DNA from: Sitta carolinensis | Taxonomy: Eukaryota > Chordata > Aves > Passeriformes > Sittidae | Direction of reading: 5' to 3' | Assembly (NCBI GenBank): GCA_032173965.1 | Contig: CM063289.1 | Location: forward strand, 28,421,690-28,485,689 | Length of the DNA stretch: 64,000 nucleotides | In this document: positions 27,259-38,500 of the stretch, one piece after another | How positions within the stretch are numbered: position 1 is the stretch's first letter | Layout of the letters: every line of letters starts with the position of its first letter | Program-made: the position numbers and the translations under genes | Notes under the pieces: generated by a model | The model's database searches: none | Told to the model about the DNA's origin: nothing | Seen by the model: only the letters and a program-made list of their open reading frames with translations

Positions 27259-27422
27259 GCTAGCAGGCATATTACCTAGGCACGGGACTTTTGCATTATC
27301 ATGTCCTAGTGCAACACTCCTGTCCTCAGTTTGTACTCTCAGCCTTTTGAGGAAGTCTGGCGCCTCTGATCTATTTTCCACAGCAGACCCTGTAATTTTT
27401 GGCTGTATTTTATGTTTTTCAG

Positions 27423-27488
27423 ATTCAAGTCAATCTGAAAGTCCCAGCCAGCCAAGTGAAGCTGATATTAAGGACCAGCCAGAAAATG
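27423..27488 (+). CDS. NFIA: NFIA internal exon 3 (66 bp, phase 1-1)
   Basis: This internal exon encodes a Ser/Pro/acidic linker reading SSQSESPSQPSEADIKDQPE plus N. It is completed upstream by a split Asp codon (G|AT) and downstream by a split Gly codon (G|GA). The acceptor is TTTTTCAG ending at 27422, after a T-rich tract. The donor is GTAAGT from 27489. In NFI proteins this stretch follows the N-terminal DNA-binding and dimerisation domain, and the wording is that of NFIA; NFIB, NFIC and NFIX differ here. From memory, mammalian NFIA has Asp where this sequence has Glu in PSEADIK, a conservative change. The exon is symmetrical, so skipping it would keep frame. The large exon for the DNA-binding domain is not in the window. 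The surrounding open frame extends into both introns only by chance. Confidence 0.95.
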
Positions 27489-28272
27489 GTAAGTTCTTAC
27501 CTGCTGCTCCTGCTTTGGGATAGTAAAACAGCCCATATTTATAAAGATTTTTTTTTTTTCCCCATGTCTAATATAAAAAGATGATTCAGATTAAATGACA
27601 TGGGATGGCTACAAATAGGTTGTGCAGTCTCCTCATAGTTAAAATGCTACTATTTTACTAATCTAAGGTAGCATTTCTTTGTCCAGTCCTGGAGAGACAA
27701 TTTTTTTTCCCCCCCTTAAAATTAATTTTAATTAGGGAGATGCCATTAAAGAGCCTGCTGTATGCAATCCTTATCCTTATTCCTCCATAGCAAAGGCTTT
27801 CAGGCCCTGGGCCTTGAATCATGACCTTCAGGGCAGCAGATACACCAGGAAAATACCAGGGATGTTCAGCTGCAGCTCCTTGGAGCTTCTCTCCACATTC
27901 TCAAGTGGCAGTGGCTGCAGTGAAAGCAGCAGCAGAACTGAGACTTTTGTGAAAACTCATATTCTCTGGGCTAGGACAGACTCACAGTAGAAGCAAAGGC
28001 TTCTGCTGAACCATTGGCTTGCTTTGTAAAGCAGCCTGGAAAAAAAAAATCATTCAGTAATAGTGGATTTCTGTGGGGACAGTGTGTGAAAAGATGACTG
28101 TGTGTAATGGAACAGCTTCCCTTCCTTTTTGTGTTTAGCTAAGGTAGACCTCAACAATTTTTGTTGGCCCATTGGCAACTGAGTTTTGTGTTACTACTTA
28201 TATTTAGCACTTAGAATAAGGGATGTTTATTAGTAGAACTTTTTCTTGACTTCTTTTATCTATAACCAGAAC

Positions 28273-28295
28273 TTTTTTTTTTTTTTTTTTTTTTT
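28273..28295. repeat. Poly(T) tract
   Basis: Uninterrupted run of 23 T bases. Confidence 0.95.
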
Positions 28296-29330
28296 AATAA
28301 GACCTAAATGTAGATTGGGTTATCCACTGTACTTGGGGTCTACTCTGCCTACACAGAAAAGAATTTGTGTGAGGGGTTTTATGCCTCTGAAGCCCTGTCA
28401 CCATCTCTGGGATGTGTAAATCCGTGTAGAAATACTGTTTCTGTAGTAACACACGTGTGATTTCCCTCTCACAGAGCAACTAACTGCTTTGCCTTAAACC
28501 ACTACAGCTGTGTGTGTGTTCAGTGGGTGTTTTGGGGGCTTCAGCAGCAGCCAAACAGTGAGGCTGAGGGGCTGCGTTCACACCTGGACTGCTTTGGGTT
28601 AGGGTTTAAACAGGGGATGATATTAAGGGAAGAAGAAGAGGTTTAGGTACATAAAAACCTTTAAACTACCAGCAGGAATCACAGGATGTGGAACATTGGG
28701 CTGGCGAGATTTTGGCTATATGGGCTCTCCTGTATTTTCCTCCCATTAGATATGAAAGGTTTCATATTTTGATAGATTTTGTGCTGTTCATCTCTAAACA
28801 TACCATCTTAAAACATTGCTGTTGTTTCTGAAAGACAACGCCTAATTTCCCTTATCAATCCTGTTCACAGAAATTCTAATTTGTAGCCAAAGGATTGCAA
28901 GGTTAAGAGAAGAACTGACTAAACTGTGATTTTTGTTCTGCCAATTCTGCTATTTTTTTTTTTATGGGGAATATGTTGCCTGTGTTTATTAAATCATATT
29001 TTAATTTAGAATGTATTAGGCACCAAGCATGTTATTATTTCGAGTTTAGATAATATTTTTTTCTCAGCTATTAATGCACAGTTCATCTTACCCTGTAGTT
29101 TCTTAGTCTGTAACAAAGCTTGCTACTCAACAACTGCCCTGAAAAGCAGCAGTGTCAGTGTTTAATAATGTAGAATCTGTAAGAGCCTAGTGAAATGAAA
29201 TATCTCTGATTTGGAGCCTGAGTCTTCTTTGTAAAACAATCTTTAAGTGAATTCTTGAAACTTTGCTGATGACCTGCAAAAGGTACTTTTTTAATTTTTT
29301 TTTTTTTTTAATAAACAGGAAAAGGATTTT

Positions 29331-29366
29331 TCTCTCTCTCTCTCTCTTTTTTTTTTTTTTTTTTTT
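29331..29366. repeat. (TC)n followed by poly(T)
   Basis: A TC dinucleotide repeat (29331-29347) runs into a T homopolymer. Confidence 0.95.
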
Positions 29367-29707
29367 CTCAGTTTTACTAAAGGGTATTTTTTCCCCACCA
29401 CAGCAGCAGCCCCCTCACTGGTTCTGCACCTTCTGCAGGGCGTGTGTGGGAGATTTTCTAAGGCAGAGAGTTGGCCCTGAAGGGCTGGTTCCCCCGGGCA
29501 GGCGCTGAGCTCATTCCCAGCACACACAGCCCCCAGCTCCGGGGTACCCGGCGTAGATCAACACAGATCTGCAGCTCTTATCTCCTGGACGTGAGGATGA
29601 AAGCAAAACTGCAGGCTTTAGAAAATGAAAAACTGCACGCACAGAAACGGACACAATAAATCATATTAACTGCGTTGTTCTACACTTGCTGCAGACCCAC
29701 TTCCACA

Positions 29708-29779
29708 GGGCCTGATCCAAATCCCTCCAGAGTCAATGGGAGGCTCGTAATTGATTTTACTGAGAGTGGGAATGAGCCC
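29708..29779. repeat. Ancient amniote palindromic repeat
   Basis: GGGCCTGATCCAAATCCCTC, AGAGTCAATGGGAGG and a right arm ending AGTGGGAATGAGCCC recall the widespread reptile repeat 'gggcctgatccaaagcccattgaagtcaatggg', which folds back on itself. The right arm is a degenerate reverse complement of the left. Confidence 0.65.
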
Positions 29780-30961
29780 ACACAGAGAGGAATTTATTTC
29801 TTTTTTTGAGTGTTTTTGTTTGTTTTTTTTTAAATCAAAGAAAAAATAGAATCGTGAATAATCTTATTCCCACTGATGCCAACAGTGGAGTGACCAGATT
29901 GAGGGCAGATTTGGAAGCATTTTTGCATGTGTTTCTGGAAGGCACAAAGAAGTGTATCGATTCAGTGCTGCCTTTTCCATGCATGCATTCCTTCATTTTA
30001 AAAAAATAAATCTTTAAAGGCCTTGTGAGGGTTATACAGCCTCTCTACTTGCCTGTTAATATCCTTTCTGTTCCACTCCATAAATTCTAGAGCTATTTAT
30101 TATACATATATATTTTGCATACCTTGAGTAATGTAGGTTCAGAAGGGTCAACTATATGGCCCTGAAAAAGAAGGCCTCCTACTACAGATTTTAATTTATC
30201 ATTCTAAATTGTATGTGTTGTTTTGCAAAGCCTGTATGTCTAACCTTCATTGAAGGGAAGTTCATGGGAAAAAAAAAAAAAAAGCTCTTTTCTTTTTTAG
30301 AGCCACTCCTGGTGTTTTTTCTAGTGAGCTTTGCTGGTTCATTTTCTGGAGCAGGATCATCACAGACAGGGAAGATGGTGACATCTTCTGCTTTCAGTGG
30401 TGGCTTCAACACCTACTCTGGCCTTTCCCTCAGCCTTCATTAAGCCAGAATAGTTTCCAAGAGATCATCCAGTCACCACTGCAAATATTTAACAGAAATA
30501 TTAGGCATTTAATTATTTCTAAAGAGAGAGAGATGTAGCATGATGGCCACGAAAAGCAAACATGAGGGCGAGACAGGGCTCGTTGGTGCATGGATGGTCC
30601 AAGGTCCAGATGTTTTGTGCTGGAGCTGGGGGTAAAACTAACACAGGGTGTGCACAATGCTGCACTGTCACCATGGGAAACAGATTTTTGGGGAGAGGCA
30701 GAAAATCCAGAAGACCTCTGTTTATTATATAGGTGAGGAAGTTTGCAGGAGGGATGATGGAAGAGGCCAGCAACTTCATCTGAAAGGCAGGAACATTTTT
30801 TGATGCCCCGATATTTAGCTCAAACAAGGGATTTTTTTTTTTTTCTGACCAGCTGGGTGGAACACCCATGTGGAAAATTCCCCACTTTTGTAGTTGCCTA
30901 ATGGTATGTAAAAGCTTCATTTCAGTTGGCACTGCAAAGTGATTTTGCAATTCACACAATC

Positions 30962-30985
30962 AAAAAAAAAAAAAAAAAAAAAAAA
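30962..30985. repeat. Poly(A) tract
   Basis: Uninterrupted run of 24 A bases. Confidence 0.95.
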
Positions 30986-31075
30986 GTTATTGATTTTAAA
31001 ACCTTGTTAAATGCACTGGTTGGGTGTTGTGTTTTATAAACAAACTACTTTTCAGGGAAGTGAGGATGACAAAAT

Positions 31076-31300
31076 GGGTAGTCTGATGTAGTGAAGTGAC
31101 TGCATGCCTGGGGATCAGGAACAACTGAATTCCCAGCTCAGCACTGCTGTGGACACTCTCTCGGGCTTTTATTCTCACTTTCAGTCACAGAAACAGCTAT
31201 CAGATAGATTTTCTTTTTGTAAGTAGGATTATTTTAAACTTTTGTAGGGAAACCTTTGGGTCTTTTTGTCTGCAAAGTGGGGATATTTGTGATCCTGGCT
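31076..31300 (+). mobile_element. MIR-like SINE remnant with tRNA-like head
   Basis: GATGTAGTGAAGTGACTGCA, GGGGATCAGGAACAACTGAA and TTCCCAGCTCAGCACTGCTG correspond to the tRNA-related head seen in amniote MIRs ('gtagtggttagagc ... actgggagtcaggactcctgggttc ... ttcccagctctgccactg'). GTCTGCAAAGTGGGGATA further right corresponds to the core. The region between is poorly matched. Confidence 0.5.
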
Positions 31301-31891
31301 TTCAGAAAATATTGAAAGTCAGATCCTGCTCTGCTCCATCAGGAGTTGAACTCTGGAGAAAAGCAGGGAGGATGCAGCAGAGAGTGGTTCATAACTGGTA
31401 TAGAGCTGTGCTGCTGCTGTCAGTAAATGCATGTCAGGCAGCGTTTGTGTTTGATGTGGTGGCACTGGTGAATTAATAAGTGCAGAGTAAAGGTGCGCAC
31501 GAGGTGTGCTGTGCAGAGCAGGAGAATGCTGTGTCATTTCTGACAGGCTGCTGGTGCCTCTTGAGAGGGGAGGACTCTGCTTTGGTGGCTCAGAGCTGAT
31601 GGCACAGCACTTCGGCTGTAGATGAGCGAGTTCTTTTTAAAGAAGTTGGTAAATCCTCCCATTTTGAGTGAGCAGGGCAGCATTCATTATTACAGCTGAT
31701 TACAAACGTGTGCCAAATCCATTGCTCAAACAGTTTCTGAAGAGGAGAAGGCATTTTTCTAAAAAATAAAAATGTGTAGTGCCCAAACCAAATGCTTTTT
31801 AGCTTTAATGCAGTCTCACTGCTTTGAGCTGCAAGTACCTTAACAGAACTGCAGGAAATGAAAGGCACATTGTTCATTAAAACATTTTTTT

Positions 31892-31920
31892 AAAAAAAAA
31901 AAGAAAAAAAAAAAAAAAAA
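31892..31920. repeat. Poly(A) tract
   Basis: 29 bases, all A except a G at 31903. Confidence 0.95.
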
Positions 31921-34900
31921 CAATGATGCACCGTAACTCACAGAACTCGTTTTTCAGCCCTGCAGTAATTACACTGGACTTGTAAATATCATCTGTGAAT
32001 TCTTTGCTTAAGTAGGGTTGGACTTGAGCATTAAACCTAAAAAGAATGTTCAAGTATATACTTACCTTCCATGCCTAAAAACAGAAAGGAAGAATTTCTG
32101 GTCCTTGAGCTGTGGGGGAAAGAGAAGGCCACAGAGGGAACAAATGCAAAGAGAAGTTTCTTCTTCTCTAGGCAAAGCTGGTCACAGAAGGCATGATTTA
32201 GCTTTGGCTGAAGGGAGAAGGAGATTATGTGTGGGAAGACCCCTTTGCCTAAACCAAGAGGCTGCAGAGTCCTGTCCCTCTGTGAATGCTTTCCTTCTGG
32301 TCCCAAATTTGGCATTCCAAGCAGGGGGATAGTTTCCGCCAATGGAAGCAGTGCCTGCCTGGCCCAAGGCTTGGGCACTGCTCAGACTCAGGGTTCACCC
32401 TTCAAACCCTCATCCCAAGCAGAGAATGAGCCACTGCTCTTTGTGGCTGTCCCCATCACTCAGCCAACATTGCAGGTTAAGTCGTAGCTGAGTGACACCT
32501 GGGTCCTTCCACAGCCAAGTTTTTAGCAAGGGGAAATGTTCTGCCTTCCAAGGCTCTCCCTTCTGCTCAGGCCATGCCTGACCTCTCGCCTCCACTGCTT
32601 CAGGTGGAGTCCAGCTGCCTTTCAGAGCTGTGACAGAGCTTGATGCCAACTCACCAAGGAGCTGCTGGGATTGTCTGGAGGCTCCTCTGTCCTTGGATGA
32701 GCCCCTCAGCTCCTACTTGAGGAGGGCAAGGACATGAGCAGCCCTCTGAACACACAATGCTGAAACTGGTGCTGTTAGAAAATACAGTCTCAGATGACTA
32801 ACATTCCTGAAACACCTCATTTTCAGGAGATAACTGAGCCTTGCAGAGAAAGTTTTCTATCAGTTACAGTTGCAAAGGCAGTAATATAGTAATGGCAGCT
32901 TTTATTAATGTTCTTGTTCATGGGATTATTTGCATCGGAATCTTATAAATGCAAGAAGACTCTCCTCTCTTGTTTACAGAGCCACGCTGAGGAGTTATCA
33001 CAGCCTGAGGGACTAATCTAAAATTAACTTTCTTCAGAAAAAGCTTTAAAAAAAAGCCCTTAGCATTTCCAATAAGGAATTTCATCGCTGGCGCTGAAGT
33101 CAGAGCTCCTGGTGATGTCAGCTTGTTTGCACCTTTGTAACTTGCCAGGACCAAATTCTGAACAGATTTGCACCCTTACGGATCACGTTGTCTGCTGACT
33201 GGGAACAGCAGTGGGGAAATTTGTCCAGGCTTGGAAGATGTGGCCGATTTGGGGAGCACTGGTGGGATTGGTCTCTTCTGGCTTCCCTGGGACTAGGCAG
33301 GACAGGCTGTTGACTGTAACAGGACCCATCAGCCAAGAAAGGTTTGATGAGGTCCACCTGTGTTTCATCTCCCCCTGAGAGTGCCTGTAGGCAGCTGGGA
33401 GAGCCAGCCTTTCCCAAGGAAACAAAAGCAGATATGTCTGGTTATAAATTTAGCTTGTGTGCGATGTAGTCTTGCATTTCCTTCGTCTTATTTCATTGCA
33501 TTACATTCCCCAAAAGAACTAGAAATACAGCATTTCAATCATAATAATCTAGAATTGAAACTTTTCAGCATCCAGGTATATCTCCCATCCAGATTCATGA
33601 CTGTCATGAATAACCATCTGAATAATTAGGAAAGAAAACACCATTTTCCTCTACACTACCATATTCCCTTTTGAGTCCAGACTGTGAGGCACAGTTACAC
33701 CATTTCCAGGATTTAGTGGATTTAGCCTGCTTATCAGTGGCTGGCACTCTCCTGGGGGAATCCAGTGATGGCAAATGGCTCTGACTGTCAGTCAGGTCAG
33801 GAACAGGGACGTCAGTGGGGTCAGTTGTGCAGCCTCTGCTGGGGACAGCTGGAGACCCTTCCCATCAGTGACCTGCAGTGCTTGAGGCTTGGGCACTGAC
33901 AGAGGACTTCAGCTTTCACTGCTGCTAACCATTAACCTTCACAACCAAAGCATTCCCACAAAAAATTCATCCAAGGCGAGTATGACAGGAAATATTCAAA
34001 GCATGAAATGAATGCTTATAGCATGACAAAGCAGTGCTTGAAAGACATGAAACGTTCATTACACTTGGAGTGGCTGAGCTCTGCAAAGGAGAGGAGAAAT
34101 AAAAGTGTGGCTCCAGTATATATTTTTATTTCTCCATGTGTGTGTACAGAAAAAAGGCAATGAACCTTTCCAATGGATAAGGTGGATAAATACAGCTGCG
34201 ATTAGTCTAAGCCATTTCAAAAATGTGTTTTTGTTCTGTTGTTCCGTCCCATTCCTTTCCATGGATCTTTATCCGCGAGATAACAGCAAGGGCCATCTAG
34301 AGGGCAGCTTGGAAATGGGATGGCCAGGAGCAGCCTCTTAGGGAACTCCTGAGCTTCCCTTTTGCAGGGTCAAGGATTTTCTTTGCCCAGAGGGCACCTC
34401 AGTGTCAGGTCACTGCCCCCTCCTCTGTGGCAGCGCTGGGATGGGCAGGCAGGCATGGCACCCCCTTCTACCCATGTTCCATGTTCCAGCGCACAGCAGC
34501 TGGAGCTGTGAGCACCCGCCAGCTCCCACTACAACTGTTTTTAATGTCTGTCTTCTTGAGAGAGTTGCTGTTTAATTAACAGCTGAGAGCTGGGTTGCGT
34601 CAGGGTAATTGTGGCTGCCGGAGCGGACCACAGGCTGAAGGATGCTTTGGAACACCACCCTGCCCACCAGGAAGCTGGGCACTTAGGGAAAGGAGTTTAT
34701 TTGTGGTGTGGGCACCGTTTAATTTCTGTTGAGTGGAGAGGGGAGTTTATTAGCGGTGAGAGGATGTGATGCCAAGGTCTGAGTTGCAAAACAAAACCCC
34801 AAACCTTTCTATTTGTCTATTTCTATGTAAAAATTCCTTAATGCTCGGTAATGTAAGACAAGGGGAAAATTTTACTTGCAGGAGAATTGCCTTCCACAAT

Positions 34901-36992
34901 AACCAAGAGAAAAAACACAAAAACGCCCACACCAGAGCAGCATGATCCAAAATGTGAACTTTTTACGCCTCCCCAACCTTCTAGGTTAGGCTTCCAACCA
35001 AATGATCTTTTATTATCAACATGATATACCCTTGACATAATTTGGCGCAGTAAAGCTTCTTCTGCTGAACTCGTGATTTCATTTACTAGATCTGATGAAA
35101 GTTCTGTGAACCACAGTAAAATGTGATAATTAGTAGTTTAATTCTTTTAGGGTGTGCGTATTAATTGAAAAGGCTTGAACTATAAATACAGGGCCTGTGG
35201 ATAAAAGCCCCGTCTGAAATGAGTCTCTTACCCGAAGTATTCATTACTCCACATCTATCTAGGTGGTGTCTCTTTGTGGCTGTGAGTGGGATCCTGCCCT
35301 CAGAGATCACAGCAGTGAAGCCCAGGCTGGCTCACCGCTGCTCTCCTGCCATCGGAAGTGCTCCCTGGCCAAAATTTTGCCCTCTGTGGTCAAACCACTG
35401 GAAGTTAGAAATGTGTGCTGGGATCTGTGCTGTGCAGATGAGCTGGGGTGGTGCTGGCTCCCTTCCTTCACAAGTCAGAAGGGGGTGAAGGTTCGAGGCA
35501 GAGGCAGTGGCAGCAGTGGGTGAGTGGGTGGGTGGGTGTCTTTCTGTTTTCCAACAAGTCCACCCAAAGGAATCAGAGATTCCCTGTGACTCCAGCCCCA
35601 GCCAGTCTGGCACTTCCTAGCGAAGTTTTCTTAACTTTTCTTCCCACTTACACATTTATCCTTCACTGTACCTGAACTAACAGCACCTAAACTTCTGTGG
35701 GTGGCTTCAGCCAGAGCTTGGTTCATCCAGATGGAAATGTCCAAGTGTAGATAAGGGATTACACTTTCCCACTCACACTCGGGTGTTCTTTCGCTGTGAC
35801 TTCCTGACCAGCACAGGAGGTGTTCTGTTGATTCCAGACCTTTCCAAATATATCTATACACTATGAAAATGTGTGTCATTTTTTCTCACCTTCCTCTGGT
35901 TTCTGCCTGTGGTGTAGTGCCTTTATGAGTCTTGTGGTTTTACAGGTACAAGGTGGTTTGCTTTCAAATGGATCCAAGCCTTCATATTCATATTTGGTTT
36001 GCACACTCAGGAAAAAACCTGTATATTTGCACATATTGCAGATTCTTGGGTTAATCAGGTGCTTTCCAAGTAACCTTAGTTTTGTAAGCCCGGAGTTGTG
36101 TGCATGTGAAGGGCAATGCGCAGCTCCTGAAAGCAGCATAGGGAACTGCTGCTGTTATCAGGGAGGGAACTTTAGTGGAAGCAGGTTCCCAGAAAAATCC
36201 TCATTACTTCTATAGACAATTAGATACTATTTTCTAACTGCAGGTACTACTTTTTAATTGCAGAAGTTACTATCTGGAAAGAAAGCTTAGAGCGACTCTC
36301 ATAGAGTTTGTGAGAATAAAATCCCCTCTGAAGCCTGGCTCTAGTGTGACTGAAATGGAAAAGTACCAGATCCGTTTCTTGGAAAGTGAGAAGGAGACTT
36401 TTATTTGCAATGGTCCGCAAATATTTTCCCAGGAGCGAGGTAGTGAGCATGGCAAAAGAGGCAGGAGGAAGGTGAAGCAAGTGAGCCACACTTGTAAACA
36501 CACTCCTTTCACTCTGCTCTTGTTATCTGGCACAAAAAAAGGCGCTGCGAGTTGTTTACAGCAGTTTGTGTTGTTCGTTTCTGCTCCTTTTTCAGTGCCC
36601 TATCTTCACTTGTACTACTTTTTTTTTTTTTGGTTGTGATAGTGTCCGGATAGATTTGGGTGGTGGGGTGGTAGGAAGGTGCCAGTTGATTAAATGTGCT
36701 GCTTGCTATGTGCATTTCATGTCTGCTGTCTTAACATTTTTTTGTTAACCACTGTTGCAACTGAAGAAAATGCTGAAGTTTGACAGTTGGGAGTTACTGC
36801 TGAGTATGTGCTGTAAACTATATCATCCCTCTGCCTTCTCCCTTTCTGCCCCTCCTGCTGGAACCAAATGATTTATAAAATGCCTTCACATTCTTGAGTG
36901 AGTTCACACTATCACCTCCAGGCACTGCACTGAGGAGTCAGGAGTGGATGGGAAACACAAATCTGATAGCTGGTATTTTTCTCTGAGAGGGT

Positions 36993-37019
36993 AAAAAAAA
37001 AAAAAAATTAAAAAAAAAA
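36993..37019. repeat. Poly(A)-rich tract
   Basis: A run with a TT interruption. Confidence 0.9.
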
Positions 37020-38264
37020 GGCAAAAAAGGTCTGATTACATTTAAAGGAGAAAAGTTTCCTGCTGTGTCCCAGAGTAAATCTGTAGTCAGTGAAGCACTT
37101 TCTAGTAAACAAGAGATGTGCGTGGTTACAGTGGGGTTTTATTATTACCCACTGCCGTTGTTTTCCATTTTCATAAGGTTCAATTAATGCAATCATTTTA
37201 GAGTGTCTCTAATCATTACCTCCCGCCCTCCCTCACTTGCACTTGAAGCAAGGGGATCTGCTGCAAGCCACACTCTGGTGTGAGGAGCAGACACCTCGCT
37301 CCCGTCCCTGGCGAGGGGAGGCACAAGAAAATGATAGGGATGCTCCAGGGGATATGAATTTCTCTCTCTCTGGCTTTTGCACCCCAACCCTGGCTGTGGT
37401 GTGCCCTCCCACGAGGCCACCGTGGCACCCCAGCAGTCCCCCTGCCCTAGCCAAGCACAGGGATGTCAGCACCAGCTCTCAGACCATGCAGGGCCAAAAC
37501 TTTTACTGGTGTTTCTTCTCACAGGATCATAATGGAGGGATAATGCTTATGTAGCTGTACCACTCCACTCACAGAGACCACTGTCCCTGTCATTTTTCTA
37601 CTTTATTCCTTACTCTTAAGATTTTATCTGTAACAGAAGGCTCTTTGACAGCTGCATCTCCATCTGAAAACCTGCTGGTGTTGGGGGGGGGTGTCCCCAC
37701 CTGACCAGCTTTGTACTGCAGACCTCCCATGATTTTCCCACATGTTAGACCTCCAAAGTCCTGATTTTCAAAATCAGGGAATTCACATTCAGGAAGTTTC
37801 CAGCAGCAGAATGCAGAGAGCTGGCCCTGTCCCCCACGCCCTACAGAGGGGAGCCAATTTTATCGTACAGCCGAGCATGCCAGAGCTGGAGCTGCAGGAG
37901 GAAGGGAAGAGGTGGGGAGCAGGAGAGGGTGGACAGCAGCTTGACAGGCTGAGGTGACTGTGGTTTTGAGGCAGGAGGGGATCCCCACAGATTTTTGTGA
38001 GGGAAGGCTTAGAACAGTGGTTGGGTAGTAGCCCACGGCTCCATTTAAATCAATAAGAAAGCGGGCTGGAAAGGATGTGACACCCGAGCAAACAGCTGAG
38101 GAATGAGGCAGCTCAGTATTTGTGAATCCAGATTCCTGTCTGCCGTGGCCATGAAGGATGGATTTGCAGCAGGACTGGGGGCTGTCCACTGTTAGAAAGA
38201 GAGGGAAGTAAAGATCATCCCGTGTACAATATAAATGTAAGTTGTTATTACTACTATTGCTATG

Positions 38265-38475
38265 TCAGCCGTAAACTGTTCCCACGAGAACAGAGATGCA
38301 GCATCATTGAAAAAGAATGTCTTACTGTGAAATGGGCAGCAGAAACACTGTGGCATTATCTGCTGGGCAGTGAATTTACCTTGGTGACAGATCATTATTC
38401 CCTCCTGCAAACGAACCAGATGAAGGGCAGGAACACAAGGATAACTCAGCAGCGCTTGTATTTTACAGGCCTCTG
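38265..38475 (+). mobile_element. Ty3/gypsy-type retroelement remnant (RNase H part of pol)
   Basis: One frame reads CYVSRKLFPREQRCSIIEKE, then CLTVKWAAETLWHYLLGSEF, then TLVTDHYSLLQ. This is the RNase H-like segment that follows reverse transcriptase in Ty3/gypsy elements: SRKL..RE..YS.IEKECL...W, followed by a YLLG.xFTLVTDH motif. The Glu of IEKE and the Asp of TDH are visible; the first catalytic Asp lies in a part that is not recognisable upstream. The frame stays open for about 85 codons (38222-38476) and then stops at a TGA, soon followed by an AAAC repeat. No LTR, gag, integrase or protease is visible nearby, so this is an isolated decayed fragment, not an active element. Confidence 0.8.
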
Positions 38476-38480
38476 AACTG

Positions 38481-38500
38481 AAACAAACAAACAAACAAAA
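38481..38500. repeat. (AAAC)n microsatellite
   Basis: Four AAAC units and flanking A bases lie a few bases 3' of the stop codon of the RNase H remnant. Confidence 0.9.

Larger units (their letters stand above)
1..27422 (+). other. NFIA: NFIA intron 2, 3' part
   Basis: This is non-coding sequence upstream of exon 3; its 5' end is outside the window. It is mostly AT-rich, with somewhat GC-richer patches around 600-1260, 11030-11290, 12230-12660, 20100-20580 and 24950-25310. No open frame in it resembles a known protein. It carries MIR-like remnants near 5.2, 14.7 and 18.9 kb, an L2/L3-like tail at 8.66 kb, several homopolymer tracts, and the motif clusters described separately. I see no recognisable CR1 tail. 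Outside the listed elements the stretches 2100-5100, 5300-8600, 8900-13900, 15000-17300, 17500-18800, 19050-21500 and 22450-27180 hold nothing I can name. Confidence 0.9.
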
